This document shows positions 1 through 10,298 of a stretch of DNA of 64,000 bases, piece by piece. The translations under genes were made by a program, and so were the position numbers. The DNA comes from Nitzschia sp. pyKryTriq1 (lineage: Eukaryota > Bacillariophyta > Bacillariophyceae > Bacillariales > Bacillariaceae): contig OY101122.1 in assembly GCA_956465555.1 (NCBI GenBank), forward strand, positions 507,001 to 571,000, read 5' to 3'. Every line of letters begins with the position of its first letter. Position 1 is the first letter of the stretch. The notes beneath the pieces are model-generated. The model saw nothing but the letters and a program-made list of their open reading frames with translations, had not been told where the DNA came from and searched no databases.

Positions 1-2096
1 GGAGACGGTGCTCCCAGATCGGCAGATTGGGGTGCTGTGGGCCGCTGTGTGGACCAAGGACTCTGCGATGGCTGGGCACGTGTCGATATGGCCGACCCAG
101 GTGTGGTCTGTTGTTGGTGAAGTTTTGATGCCCAAGATCCTGGGGTAGGAGCTCCCCGTTGTGGCGTTGCAAACGAATTTTGAGAGTTTGCTGCCCTCCC
201 GCTTCCTCGGCTGTCACTTCCCAAGCTCGTACTGGATGGCGCTTGTGGCTGCGATTCGCCCTCTCTGCCACCATTTTTCGTAATGTACTGCGAACTTTCG
301 TTCTGTAGCTGTGAGGAAGACGCCATTTGGCTTTTCATTGTTGTTACCGGAATCTGTGGCTGAGGACTAGTGGGTATAGTGCTCGTGGGAACTACCGGCT
401 CTTCTTGGATTGCTGCTGGCATAGGGTTTACAGGCTGCTTTTGTGCAAAAGTTGCAGTGTTTTGGGGGGCTCCATGAATCGCTTTTTCCTCGGGTGTTGG
501 GTCGCCTTGCTCGGAAGGCACTGGGGACAATGTTGCGACACTTCCAGTTTCATTGTTGTCCTTCCCCTTTTTCTTTCGTTTTCGCGGTGGGCGCTTCTTC
601 TTTTCGGGCTCGTCTAAGAGCCGCTCCACCTCGGTATTGTCCATTTTACTGGAAGCCACTTCAGAATCACTTTCTCCGTCTCCTTCGGCTTGCTCGTTCC
701 AGTATTTTTCAACCTCGTTTTCATCACGCGTGGGCAACGAAAATTCCTCTTGAATGAAGGAGAATCCTCGAAACTTATGTGAGTCGATTCGGCGAGGCAT
801 ATCCGACTCTGTCATTTCCCGGACGCTTCGTGGTAGCGGCATGCTTGTAAACTCGTTGTGGAAATGCCGCAAGTCGGTGTGATTATCGACCGATGAGTCG
901 TAGGGTGGTGTCAACTCTTTTTTTTCCAGTTTGACCCAATCGAGCTTTTCAAAGAATGGGCATTGCTTTAATGCTGCCACTCCGCCAATTTCGAACATTG
1001 TGGAACGAGACGTTCCTAGGCGTGCGTCGGGATTCCGGTTGAGTAGTCCTTTGAGTAGCTTGCAGGCTGTGGCACTTGACCCTGGCGGCATTTTCACCTT
1101 TTCACTCATAATCTTCCGAAATAGCTCCTTGCTACCTTGTTTGCTTGAAAATGGTGGCAAACCCTTTAACATTTCATAAGCGATACACCCTAGACTCCAA
1201 TAATCGGCTGCCTTTCCATAGCCCTTCCTGGCCACCATTTCTGGTGCCATATACTCCATTGTTCCGCATATGGTACTGGCTCGTCCCCCCTCGCCGTCTT
1301 CTGCACTCAGCTCCTTGGCAAGGCCGAAATCTGTGAGACAAATATGCCCATCATGTCCAAGCAGAATATTTTCTGGCTTGAGGTCTCTATGTAGGATGCC
1401 TAAAGAGTGCAAATGATCCACTCCCAGAATGATTTCCCCGAGATAAAAGGCGGCATCCTTCTCCAAGAAGATTCCCTCCCTCCCCAGCCGCAAGAAGAGC
1501 TCGCCTCCCGCCAAGAAGTCCATGACAATGAATAATTTCTCGCGCGTTTGAAAACTGCAATGCATGGTGACCACAAATGGGTGTTTGACCCTTGTTAAAA
1601 TGTTGCGTTCTGCTTGAATATTTTCTATGTACCCCGCCTTGCGTTGCAGCAACCTCTTGGAGATTACCTTCATGGCGAGAATTTGCCCTGATCGTCGATT
1701 TTTCACTTGCAGGACCTTTCCAAAGGCTCCCATGCCCACCACTGTGAGGAGTTCAAAGTCCTTCGCAGTGACAAAGCGTTTCCGAGGGTCGGCCGGTGGC
1801 GTCTCTTCGAGTGGTAATTTACTGGCGGCGATTGTGGCTGCAGCGGCAGCGACCACCGCGCTGGGGTTGTCGATCACGGGTGTGTTTCCACCGGCGACTT
1901 CTGCGGCAGCTGCGAGCTGTGCGTCGGCTACTGTTTCCCCCGCAAGTGGCTGCGCGGTTCCCTTGAATGCCGAGAAGTCAGCGTCGCCTTCGTCGTCGTC
2001 GACCGGTTTCCCATCTACCAGGTCGACTGCATCCATCGCATCCACTAGATCGCGAGCATCCACGGCAGGTAACATTGGAAGAACAACGTCGACCAT
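1..2096 (-). CDS. AGC-family serine/threonine protein kinase (S6K/Akt-like), C-terminus off the window
   Basis: The reading frame is open from an ATG at 2096 to the left edge, at least 698 residues, so the stop lies outside. After about 110 acidic and Ala-rich residues comes a full kinase domain: Gly loop VVGMGAFGKV (about residue 118), AMKVISK lysine, catalytic HRDLKPEN (about 235), DFGLAKE, and ICGTMEYMAPE (about 282). The last has the PDK1-type activation-loop context. An AGC tail follows, ending in FRGFSF (about 442), which fits the FxxFS/T-F/Y hydrophobic motif of S6K, Akt and SGK kinases. So both regulatory phosphosites of AGC kinases seem present. Beyond this lies a long low-complexity tail with a basic cluster (EKKKRPPRKRKKKGK, about 498) that could be a nuclear signal. 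The kinase family is secure. The exact subfamily is inference, and no PH domain is seen at the N-terminus, so S6K-like fits better than Akt. No introns are needed. Confidence 0.9.
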   Translation of the reverse strand, partial: MVDVVLPMLPAVDARDLVDAMDAVDLVDGKPVDDDEGDADFSAFKGTAQPLAGETVADAQLAAAAEVAGGNTPVIDNPSAVVAAAAATIAASKLPLEETPPADPRKRFVTAKDFELLTVVGMGAFGKVLQVKNRRSGQILAMKVISKRLLQRKAGYIENIQAERNILTRVKHPFVVTMHCSFQTREKLFIVMDFLAGGELFLRLGREGIFLEKDAAFYLGEIILGVDHLHSLGILHRDLKPENILLGHDGHICLTDFGLAKELSAEDGEGGRASTICGTMEYMAPEMVARKGYGKAADYWSLGCIAYEMLKGLPPFSSKQGSKELFRKIMSEKVKMPPGSSATACKLLKGLLNRNPDARLGTSRSTMFEIGGVAALKQCPFFEKLDWVKLEKKELTPPYDSSVDNHTDLRHFHNEFTSMPLPRSVREMTESDMPRRIDSHKFRGFSFIQEEFSLPTRDENEVEKYWNEQAEGDGESDSEVASSKMDNTEVERLLDEPEKKKRPPRKRKKKGKDNNETGSVATLSPVPSEQGDPTPEEKAIHGAPQNTATFAQKQPVNPMPAAIQEEPVVPTSTIPTSPQPQIPVTTMKSQMASSSQLQNESSQYITKNGGREGESQPQAPSSTSLGSDSRGSGRAANSQNSFATPQRGAPTPGSWASKLHQQQTTPGSAISTRAQPSQSPWSTQRPTAPQSADLGAPS

Positions 2097-3081
2097 GGTG
2101 TACTGCTGCTCGCAGCGCTATCAAGGCCTGGGATGGGTGCGGGAGCAACTCTTAGCCAGCGGTGGGAGGAAATGGGACAAGCTGCAAGCGGGTGATTGAT
2201 GATGTTCGATGTTCCTGAATCGGTGGTCGTGGTCGTTGAATACCGGTACAGTACTCATACCGGTAGGCACCTTGTACGTAGGAGAAAATTGATGGAACAT
2301 GACGGAACCAAATAAAGAGAGGGCTGTGAAACTCCGCCCGGCCGCCGTCAAGTTACTACAGTACTGCGTACTGCCGGTAGTACCGGTACATCATACCGGT
2401 ACCAGGTACTGGTAAGGGGAGCCCCCCCCGCCCCCGCAGCTCCCGCCGCCCGCCCCCCTCCCTCTGGGGGTCCCCCGCGCTACTAGACCCCGGTAGCGTC
2501 TACCGTAACGTGGTACCGTACGTACCAGTACAAATACCCCAGCTACAGTACCAGTACTCAGTACTGTACAGTACCAGTATGTTGAGCAGACGACGCGAGG
2601 ATGGGAACACCACGTGGTTGCTGTACGTGTACGCGCCGGCCAGTGTGCGGATGTGTTCTGTCTGCACTTCGTACGTTGTTCTAGTAGTAGTACTTCGTAG
2701 ATTTCGTACTCGTACTCCTCAATATTCCTAATGTAATGGCTATTCCTCTCTCTCTCCCTCACTGCACAGCTACTCTGAGAGCTAGAGCAGGAGTAATTAA
2801 AGCAGCGTAGCATTTCTACTCGTAATAGAAAGGCCCATTGTGGTTTTTCTACAGGTATAAAGTACTCGTACGTACGAGTACAGTAGTAGCTAGACTTATA
2901 AGAGTATGCATGTGAAAGACAACCCAGCCAATAGACAGATTAGTAGCTAGTAGTAGAGATTAGAGATCGCCTAGAGCGGAAAGTTCTGTCTAAATCAGTC
3001 TTATTGTTATTAATAAATGTGTTTACAGGTAGCTGAAACAACAATTGACCAACGACTGGTGTTCTAGAGCTGGCTATGCCA
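2097..3081. other. Intergenic spacer with GTAC palindromes and purine/pyrimidine runs
   Basis: No convincing gene is seen. From about 2230 to 2610 the sequence is dense in short palindromes built from TACCGGTA, GGTACC and AGTACT. It also has C-rich stretches near 2416-2480 and repeated AGTA/TAGT tracts near 2680-2960. ORFs here are low-complexity by-products of those repeats. Confidence 0.6.
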
Positions 3082-5346
3082 TTAGTCTCGAAAAACAGCA
3101 TCAAGATCGAGACCTTCCTCGAAGTCGATTGTCTTGGCCTTGCTTGCCTTGCTACGCACCAAAAAGCTGCTATCAAATTTTGACACTGCGCCATCCGGGG
3201 CAATCATATGTAAAAAGTCATCATCCATGTCCAGGACATTCAAGGAGTTGCCCAGAGCCTTCTCCAAGGCAGTAGACACGGTCTGTCGATCGAACCCGTT
3301 TTCCTTCCGTTGTCGACGGCGATGGGCGCTGCCTCGTCCGAGGGAATGTGTGCTGTTGGATAGCGGGTTGTTTGCCTTGAGCTTTCGTCGACTTGGCAAG
3401 GAGGACGCCGACGGACCAAGCGCCGAGCTAGAAGGTGCAGCGCTTGGATCTTTCAGTTTTCGGCGAGTTCCAGGAGACTTGGACCGTCGAGGTGCCTCTA
3501 GCTTACTGGTAGTAGCATCGCCTTCTCCCTTTGATCCCTTCAGTCTTCGGCGCGTCCCAGGTGATTTGGATCGAGACGAGCGGGACACGACGACACCATC
3601 CGCCTTTTTCCGGCTTGCCGGGGCTGGGTCGCTTCGGATGTTGTCGGGTGGCGGGGGAGGGGGGGGAATCACGCCCACATCGCGAGGCGACTTGGAAGCG
3701 AAATCGATCATCTTCGTTGGATCCCAGGTGCACGTTTCGATACAATGCTCCTTGTTAGATTCATGAGCAGAGGCAGCCAAGTACTTTTCAAGATGTGCCT
3801 GATCATTCGAACCAGTTTTCGAGTTAGGCATTTTGATCTTGATCGAAGGAGAGCTTGGAGCTTCTTCCTGCCCAAGTGCCATGTCGAGCGCAAGCCAAGA
3901 GTCGGGTTTCATTGGCGGCTCATCGTTCGGCTCATCGTTCTCTGAAGTGTCGCTATGTGCACTTAGACTAGACATGCCCATGCTGCGTGAGCTTTCTGAG
4001 CGGGCAGATCTTCCCATTTCATCCTTTTCTTTGTCTTTTGCCTTGGAGTCTTCGGATCGGGTGGACCTCACCAGCTTGTCAGGAGCTGGACTGTAGTCGA
4101 CGTTGAAGGGCAGAGGTACCTCATCTCCAAAACTAGCAAAGCTGTTGTCGTTGTCACACGTGGACTCCTCATCGTTCAGCGGCGCTCGCTCGACCCGTTT
4201 AACTGGCGTGATATCAAAATCTTCGTCAATGTCGATCCCATTCTGCAGGCACTGTACTTCAAGGTACCCAATCCGTTTCTCTTGTTTGTGTCTCACCGTC
4301 TCGAGGTTGCAGATAGATCGCTCCTTTGCTTCGACGAGCCGTTCGTGTGCAGCAAGTTGTTCTACCATTCTATCGAGTTCAAGATCAGCCAGTATGAGCA
4401 ACGACTTGTACTGCCATAGCTCTACACTGCTAGAAGCAAGCTCCTCTATTGATCTCCATTCCTTCATAGCATTCTGCCTTTCAATCGATTGCTCCATTAC
4501 CTTGAGTTTGGCTTGAAGTAGCTTGTTTTCTTTGCCCAACTCACGATTCTCTGATTCAAGAGCAGTAATCTTCTCTTCCGATTTTGATAGCTTGTCAGTT
4601 TCACTACTTTTAGAGCGCATCATGCTCGAAAATTTGGATCCAATGGTGCGAGCCCCTATCGATGCATCGCTGCTTCGTGATGCGCCTAGAAGCCCAAACG
4701 AGCTTTTGCTGTCGTGGCCTCTACTTCTATTCTTTGACGCAGAGCTTTTCGAGGCACCAAGCGAGCTCTTAGAGCTCTCCAAAGTCTTCGTCGTCCCCTT
4801 TGGTGCATCCAACACTGAAAGTCCGAAAGAGTTTTTGGACGGGTCGAACAGATTTCGCGAGGCGTTGCATCTTTCGAGCCCCCCGACTGCCGCTGATAAG
4901 GCTAAGGAAACCTCGTCTCCTTCAAACTGGTCCCGCTTTGATATTGTCTTGTCAAGTCTTGCACTACCACGGCGCGATAGAGTTGGACGTGATAGTTGCG
5001 GACGCGATAACGTCGGGCGCTGTTGTTGGTGTTCCTGAACGGGCTTGAAACCCTCAGATTTTGAAGTCGCTAAAAACTTCCCGAGGGTGGGCTTTGCTTG
5101 TTCCGTCTCTCCATTTTTCCCGTCTTCTTTAACAGGATCCATCGCAGGGCCACGACCCCCCGCCAGAAAACCAATATCATCGAAAGGACTCGCCAGCTTC
5201 CCCATTTCAGATGAACCCATGGATAATTGGGACCATCCGCCCTGGCCCTTGACATCTTGTTGTTCCTTCTCCCAAGTTTCTAAATGAGAGGAAAGCAATT
5301 TGTCTCTCCTTTCTAGGGTTTCTTGTGATTCCGGAGCGAATAACAT
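3082..5346 (-). CDS. Ser/Lys-rich coiled-coil protein of unknown function
   Basis: The protein is 754 residues if translation starts at the ATG at 5346 (MLFAPESQETLERR). The frame is open upstream to 5616, but that extension reads like non-coding sequence over a spacer with GTAC repeats, so I prefer the internal Met. The N-terminal third is Ser-rich with short repeats (SRPQLSRPTLSRR; SKSSFGLLGASRSS). Residues about 252-365 form a predicted coiled coil rich in Glu, Lys and Leu. A Pro7 run sits near residue 555. Two copies of RSKSPGTRR(R/K)LK plus a shorter SRRKLK lie before a basic stretch. The C-terminus is acidic and hydrophobic (NVLDMDDDFLHM; TIDFEEGLDLDAVF). SP and RRxS contexts suggest heavy phosphorylation. 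No enzyme motif is visible. Cytoskeletal or scaffold use would be a guess. I do not recognise the family. Confidence 0.75.
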   Translation of the reverse strand: MLFAPESQETLERRDKLLSSHLETWEKEQQDVKGQGGWSQLSMGSSEMGKLASPFDDIGFLAGGRGPAMDPVKEDGKNGETEQAKPTLGKFLATSKSEGFKPVQEHQQQRPTLSRPQLSRPTLSRRGSARLDKTISKRDQFEGDEVSLALSAAVGGLERCNASRNLFDPSKNSFGLSVLDAPKGTTKTLESSKSSLGASKSSASKNRSRGHDSKSSFGLLGASRSSDASIGARTIGSKFSSMMRSKSSETDKLSKSEEKITALESENRELGKENKLLQAKLKVMEQSIERQNAMKEWRSIEELASSSVELWQYKSLLILADLELDRMVEQLAAHERLVEAKERSICNLETVRHKQEKRIGYLEVQCLQNGIDIDEDFDITPVKRVERAPLNDEESTCDNDNSFASFGDEVPLPFNVDYSPAPDKLVRSTRSEDSKAKDKEKDEMGRSARSESSRSMGMSSLSAHSDTSENDEPNDEPPMKPDSWLALDMALGQEEAPSSPSIKIKMPNSKTGSNDQAHLEKYLAASAHESNKEHCIETCTWDPTKMIDFASKSPRDVGVIPPPPPPPDNIRSDPAPASRKKADGVVVSRSSRSKSPGTRRRLKGSKGEGDATTSKLEAPRRSKSPGTRRKLKDPSAAPSSSALGPSASSLPSRRKLKANNPLSNSTHSLGRGSAHRRRQRKENGFDRQTVSTALEKALGNSLNVLDMDDDFLHMIAPDGAVSKFDSSFLVRSKASKAKTIDFEEGLDLDAVFRD

Positions 5347-7252
5347 GGTCTCTGAACTTTGCTTGATGATTTTGAGATCGAAAAACACAGCAATTTTCCA
5401 AGACGACACGTAGTAGAGATAGAAATGATACTGTACCGCCGGTACTGTAAGTAAGTGGCGTTGGTTTTGGTGTCTGGTGACTGAAGTAGTGTCGGTGATA
5501 GATTGAGTGCCGGTAGGTGGTGAATTGAGGGCGGAGAATACGAGTACGATGCGATACTTCGTGTGGCAAAATGGGCCTTTTCGCCGACATAGATTTTGTC
5601 CAGCGAGACCATTCAATGCGCACTATACTTCTGCATTTATTGTGTAAACTCAAATAAGCTGTGTAAGAATTTTGGTACCGATTACTTTTTCCCAATAATT
5701 ACTAATGACTTGGTCCTCAAATAATAATCATCAACTGACATTTTACTTATGACCATAAAAGACCCCTAATGCGAATTCTACCAACACCTCAGCAGTCATA
5801 ATGAAAACTATCATCATCTTACCGTTATGACCAGTAGAGCACAGCCCTACCGGCGCTGGTACCAAGTGGTACGTACCGGCGTATGATATTCGAATCGAGG
5901 TTATTTCTATTTTACGACTACACTTACTAGGCCCTAAATGCTTTTCTCTGGTCAAGGTTTCTACTCGTACAGTTCTCGTTTATTATTTAAAGGTTTCAAC
6001 AATTATTGTTTCTTTACATCATACATCCAGCAGTCTAGTACCGGTACGAGTAACGATACGTACCTGGTACCAGGTACCATGGTCGAAACCTCATCCCTGT
6101 GCCACATCGGAATATTGGGCGCGATGCTCGCCCGCGCGCTGACGCTACTCCGGCGTCGGCGACAAATGGCCTTAGGCCTTTTTCTGTCGTCTGTCAGTCG
6201 TTGCCCCTAAAGTCGAAAAGTCGAATCCTCCACTAATTGATTAAAAATCGAATCCACAAATAATGGCAGTTACAAAATAATCCCAAAAATTTGCAAGTCC
6301 AAAGCGACCTCTGACATCCTGGTGTTGGAAGCTGTAGTTTGACCGATGTTATCAATCATTTCGCGGCCACAGGAGACCACATCTAGGGGCCCGATACTTC
6401 TTCTTCGCTGACGACCGACGTGGTGAGAAGGCAGCTGAGCGTGGCGAATACGATGGTTAGGAACAACCCTGAGAGTACTCAGAGTATATTTCGACAGCCT
6501 GACAGACGGAGGCAGAGGGAGTTTCCGGCTGATAGGCGTACGCCTGACAGACGGGGTGCCAGCCGCTTGGGCCCGATCGGAGAATCGGCGCGAGGTTGGC
6601 GCAGAAGATTGTAAAGGCGAGAGAGCATGTCTTGGACTTGAAATGTGGCGAAATATTAGTCTTGCATGACTTTCACATGGTTGACCAGATGAATCTATTT
6701 CATGTGGTGTGAATCTCATTTTATGTGGTGAGCTATTTTTGGTGCCTGTTTGGCAGTTGTAGTCTAGTACATAGACTTGTAGTTTCTGTTGAGTCTTTGC
6801 AACGGACGGGGGCCAGTCGTACGTCGCGCGTCTCACACGCACCCGAGTCATTACGGGCCGACCACGTCATCGACTGGTCGTGGCTAGGGCGTCTGCGCAT
6901 GCACGGCGCGCACTAGCGTGGAAGATCCTTCAGGACAGTATCTACCGACGACGGGCAGACCATGGTCGTACGAGTCGCGTAGACCGTGTGTATTGCACTA
7001 GCGCTCCGTTACCTGCCAAGTACGTGCTACTGACTTGTTAGATTACTAGAGCGCGGCGAGGTTCCACGTGGAGATGCGGAGGAACGACAAGGCGTGAGAG
7101 AGGCTGAGTCTGCAGGAATCCACGTATTCTCAAAGACTCCTGTAGGAAGGAGCACAAAAGGAACAAACCCACAACACAACACAACACAACGATCGTCTCA
7201 GTTTTCGAAAGGCACAACCGCCGTTGCCGCTCTACTTGTACTAACGTTCTGA
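5347..7252. other. Intergenic spacer containing one copy of a dispersed repeat
   Basis: This is the divergent spacer between the coiled-coil gene and riboflavin synthase. It holds GTAC-type palindromes (5433-5445, 5850-5880, 6040-6080), AT-rich sequence and the 156-bp repeat listed separately at 6842-6997. An ORF on the minus strand at 6270-6851 has no recognisable domain and looks incidental. A short AACAC run at 7168-7187 lies just upstream of the riboflavin synthase start. Confidence 0.5.
6842..6997 (-). repeat. Dispersed 156-bp repeat, copy A
   Basis: Read on the minus strand this segment matches 37881-38036 on the plus strand across its whole length, with only a few substitutions. Both begin with TGCAATACACACGG and end with CCCGTAATGACTCGGG. 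Flanks on either side do not match. No coding sense is seen in it. Confidence 0.85.
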
Positions 7253-8178
7253 ATGATCTCTACTAGATTCGAAATCCTGTGTATTTTTGCCACTTTCGTG
7301 GTGGCGCCAGGCGTACGCCATCTTGTTGTTGTATCGGCGTTTGTCGCCCGTCAACCGATCCATCAATCTCGCCCTATTCGACTCCAAATGTTTACTGGGA
7401 TTGTGGAAGAAATGGGCGCTGTTGTGTCTCTGGAAGAACGGGATGATATGACTCTGTGGGATGGAACCAAAGGCAAAGGGACAGAGCTTGTGGTTCAGGG
7501 CGACGTGGTCATGGAAGGAGCCTACTTGGGGTAAGCTTGGTTCTTGGTTTCGAGTATTGGATCAGGTGATACGGTATGGGTGTGGGACCTGTTTCTCAGC
7601 GTTGTGCGTGTTTTTGCAGTTGTAGTATATGTGTCAGTGGAGTGTGTCTGACGGCTACAGAATTGGATCAGGAAAAGAAAGTGTTCAAAGTCGGTCTGGC
7701 CCCAGAAACTTTACGGCGCACCTATTTCCCGACACTGAAAGCTGGAGATGCCGTCAACCTAGAACGGGCGAGCGAAATTGGTGGGCGCAATTCGGGACAT
7801 TTTGTACAAGGTCACGTGGATGGTACCGGAACAGTACGAGAACGTTGGATCGATGAAGATAGCATGTTCTACAAAATCACGGTCGACGATCGGGAGTTGC
7901 TCCGATACATTGTGCCCAAAGGTTTTATTGCCATCGACGGTACGAGTTTGACAGTTGTGGAAGTCAACATGGAGGAGGGCTGGTTTAGTTTTATGCTGGT
8001 GGAGTATACACAAAAGAAAATTATCATTCCAAATAAACTGGAGGGCGACAAGGTCAATTTGGAAGTGGATGTCTTGGGAAAATATTCTGAAACTGCCATG
8101 GCGGCCATACTCCCTCGACTAGAAGCTCTGGAGGCCAAGGTGGCCACGCTTGAAAAAATGTTGGAAGCCAAGGAGTAA
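7253..8178 (+). CDS. RIBE: Riboflavin synthase, plastid-targeted
   Basis: Two exons (7253-7530 and 7620-8178), GT-AG intron of 89 bases, 278 residues. The enzyme dismutates two 6,7-dimethyl-8-ribityllumazine molecules into riboflavin, the last step of vitamin B2 synthesis. The mature part starts with the family hallmark MFTGIVEEMG at residue 46. It carries the two lumazine-binding halves, with SGVCLTATEL and GHVDGTG in the first and FIAIDGTSLTVVEVN in the second. Splicing joins AYLG to CSICVSGVCLT exactly as the family needs. The first 45 residues are a hydrophobic signal peptide with SAFVARQP, matching the diatom ASAFAP-type plastid motif. A helical, charged C-terminal tail (ALEAKVATLEKMLEAKE) goes beyond the core. 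It converges on the sulfotransferase gene with only 73 bases between stops. Confidence 0.93.
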
Positions 8179-8251
8179 GAAACGAACCATGATTCATTCG
8201 CGTATGGGGCAACCACCGACTCTTCCCACTAGTATTGTAGTTCTGATCACC

Positions 8252-9735
8252 TTATTCGTTTGTTGGGACAACGCGCAGACAATCGGGATAGATCACTCCA
8301 AATTCTTCAGCCCATACTTTGCATTCCTCGTAGAACTGGATGTAAATCAGCTGTCGTGTTTCTTCGAGCATGGGCCGGTGACGTGTGATTTCATAGCCCG
8401 AGCTGTGTGATTCAGCGGAAATTGTCGCATTGCAGAGGTTCTTGTATCCTTTTTGGGCGTTGCAGTTTGTTTGTCCATGAGCTACATTTGAGTCGAATTG
8501 GGATACTGCAAGCCCTGTGAAGTCACTTAGCTCTTTCAAAAATTGGGGCAGCCGACCATGCGATGCCTTCATATCTTCACTTTTTAGAAATAGAAGGCTT
8601 TCCTTCCCCAGTAAATGCAGCAGTCGACGAGGCACGTGAACGGTTTGCTCACGCATCGTGCGAAATCGTTTTGCGGCTGATTTAGTAGCTTCTCGACTCA
8701 AAATTAGCTCATGGAAGAGTTCTGGGCTTCTGTAGTGAACGCCTACTGAGGCCCAATCATGGTCAATCGGTGGACGATGGTCTAAATTCTTGTCCACCCA
8801 GAAATTCCAGCTCGCCCACAACCAATCAGCTGGATCCCGAAATAAGAGGAAAAACTTGGATGCTTCTGGCATGGGTGTGTAAGCCATGTGATATTCTACT
8901 TCCTGTGGTTGCAAACAGGCATTGACCAGGAAAGGTCGGGGGCTTTGATCTTTGGCCACTATAGTTCGTCTTTTGAGTATTTGCTTGTGATATTGAAACA
9001 GTTTCTTCCTCAAATCACGCAAGGCGTTGTCATCATCCGCATGCTGTGGGAGAGTGTAATCAAGAAAATGATTATGGTCCATACAAAATTCCTTTCGTTT
9101 AAACACAGAGTCTTCAAAAAAGCTATGAGTATACTTTCGTGGGCGAACGAGACTTCCAAAAAATCAAACCGTCTCAACTTGCCTGTCTGAGAATGCGACA
9201 CCAACAATTTGTAAAGTTGGCTTGTCCCGGCTTTGGGAAAGCCTAATACACTGAAATCGGCGAAAGAGTTGTGTGAAAAGTTCTTCCAAGGCATAAAATA
9301 CTGGGATACGTTGTTGGCTCCCTCTGCCAGCCCCAGCGCTTGATGGACTCTTCGGTAGTACTCTGCGTGCTCTTGTTGTAGGCGCTGGGGTTGTTTGCGA
9401 CGGTAGACATCGCGGTTGGCACGCTGTTGGGCGGCCACTATCATCTCACGGTGGATCTGATTATTGACCACCATTTGGCTAGAAAACTCTTGCTGTCGTT
9501 TCAGGCATCTTGCCACAGTCCAACCTTCAGGGCACTTGAACTGAATTCCGGGGGTTTCGGCAGAGCTCGAAAAGCATGGTGGTGTTGGGTTGTATTCGTA
9601 GGGGTAGAATCGCAAAGATGCGTATGGAAACATCAAGGACGCGAGGATCAGCAGCAAGAATAACGACTTGGTCGAAATACCAACTACCCGACATCCCTCA
9701 GACTTTGAGGGTCTACTCGTGGAAGTAATTCCCAT
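8252..9735 (-). CDS. Type II membrane sulfotransferase (carbohydrate sulfotransferase-like)
   Basis: Two exons, 9735-9183 and 9111-8252, give 470 residues. A short cytosolic N-terminus is followed by a membrane anchor (about 22-41, SLFLLLILASLMFPYASL), the topology of Golgi sulfotransferases. The PAPS-binding loop is GFPKAGTSQLYKLL (about 165). The 3'-phosphate site is FRDPADWLWASWNF (about 272). Acceptor sugar or protein cannot be told. The two frames are best joined by a 71-base intron with a GC donor (CAG/GCAAGT) and AG acceptor, giving SHSQTDSVFKRKEFCMD with the expected spacing between the P-loop and the conserved KE. A GT donor that keeps the frame was not found. The alternative is a frameshift or sequence error. 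Several NxS/T sites lie on the luminal side. Confidence 0.82.
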
Positions 9736-10122
9736 CCTGATAGCTCTCTATACGTTCACGCTATCGCATGATGTTGATGCGCTGCTGCTGCTGCTCTGCG
9801 GTTCGCTGTATTGTACTTTGTAATTGTAGAACGTTTTAGGTTAGATGGGTTAGGTTGGGGGTGGGGGTGGGAGTGATCGCGGAGACGTGCTTTGGATTGT
9901 GAGAGAAGATGCAATTACCAATACTGAATCGATACGTTTTACGAATAAAATAATGATAATAATGCTCACGGCTCACGCGGCTCTCGCCTACAGTATGATG
10001 CGCTGCCTTGCGCTTTTTAAAAAATATTGGGCGTGTGCGTGTTGGAGATAAGGCTTACCATGGGACCGCACGACGTACGGACCATCAGGATGACACGTCG
10101 ACAATCCAAATCACAACGAACG
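9736..10122. other. Intergenic spacer upstream of the Copia remnant
   Basis: No gene is seen. It has a CTG/GCT run near 9780-9800, a G-rich TTGGGGGTGGGGGTGGGAG stretch near 9853-9871, and AT-rich sequence to 10025. Confidence 0.5.
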
Positions 10123-10298
10123 TCACCCCCGCTACCGTTCGTTCTTCTAGTGGTTGAGTAGGGAAACAACAATGAGTATCATCTCTTGTTCTCATTGTTG
10201 TCTACGAATCTAACGATACGAAGGTTACTGTTACACTGTGTGTTTAGCTTGGACTGACTTTGTTATCTTAGTGATACAATAGTCTGGCTTTTCACCGT
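10123..10298 (+). repeat. Left direct repeat of the Copia remnant
   Basis: This is the first copy of the 176-bp direct repeat. It contains a hairpin-like pair, AACAACAATGAG and CTCATTGTTGTC. It matches 10808-10983 with one difference. Confidence 0.85.

Noticed and set aside
2391-2813. Minus-strand ORF of 140 residues
   Set aside because: Low-complexity Ser/Tyr/Gly translation of GTAC and C-rich repeats; no domain.
3134-3766. Plus-strand ORF of 210 residues
   Set aside because: Antisense shadow of the coiled-coil gene.
5347-5616. 90-residue N-terminal extension of the coiled-coil protein
   Set aside because: The sequence (start at 5616) covers spacer with GTAC repeats and has no protein-like pattern; the Met at 5346 begins the clearly coding part.
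6270-6851. Minus-strand ORF of 193 residues
   Set aside because: Arg/Ser-rich, no domain, no start context; probably chance in a GC-richer spacer.
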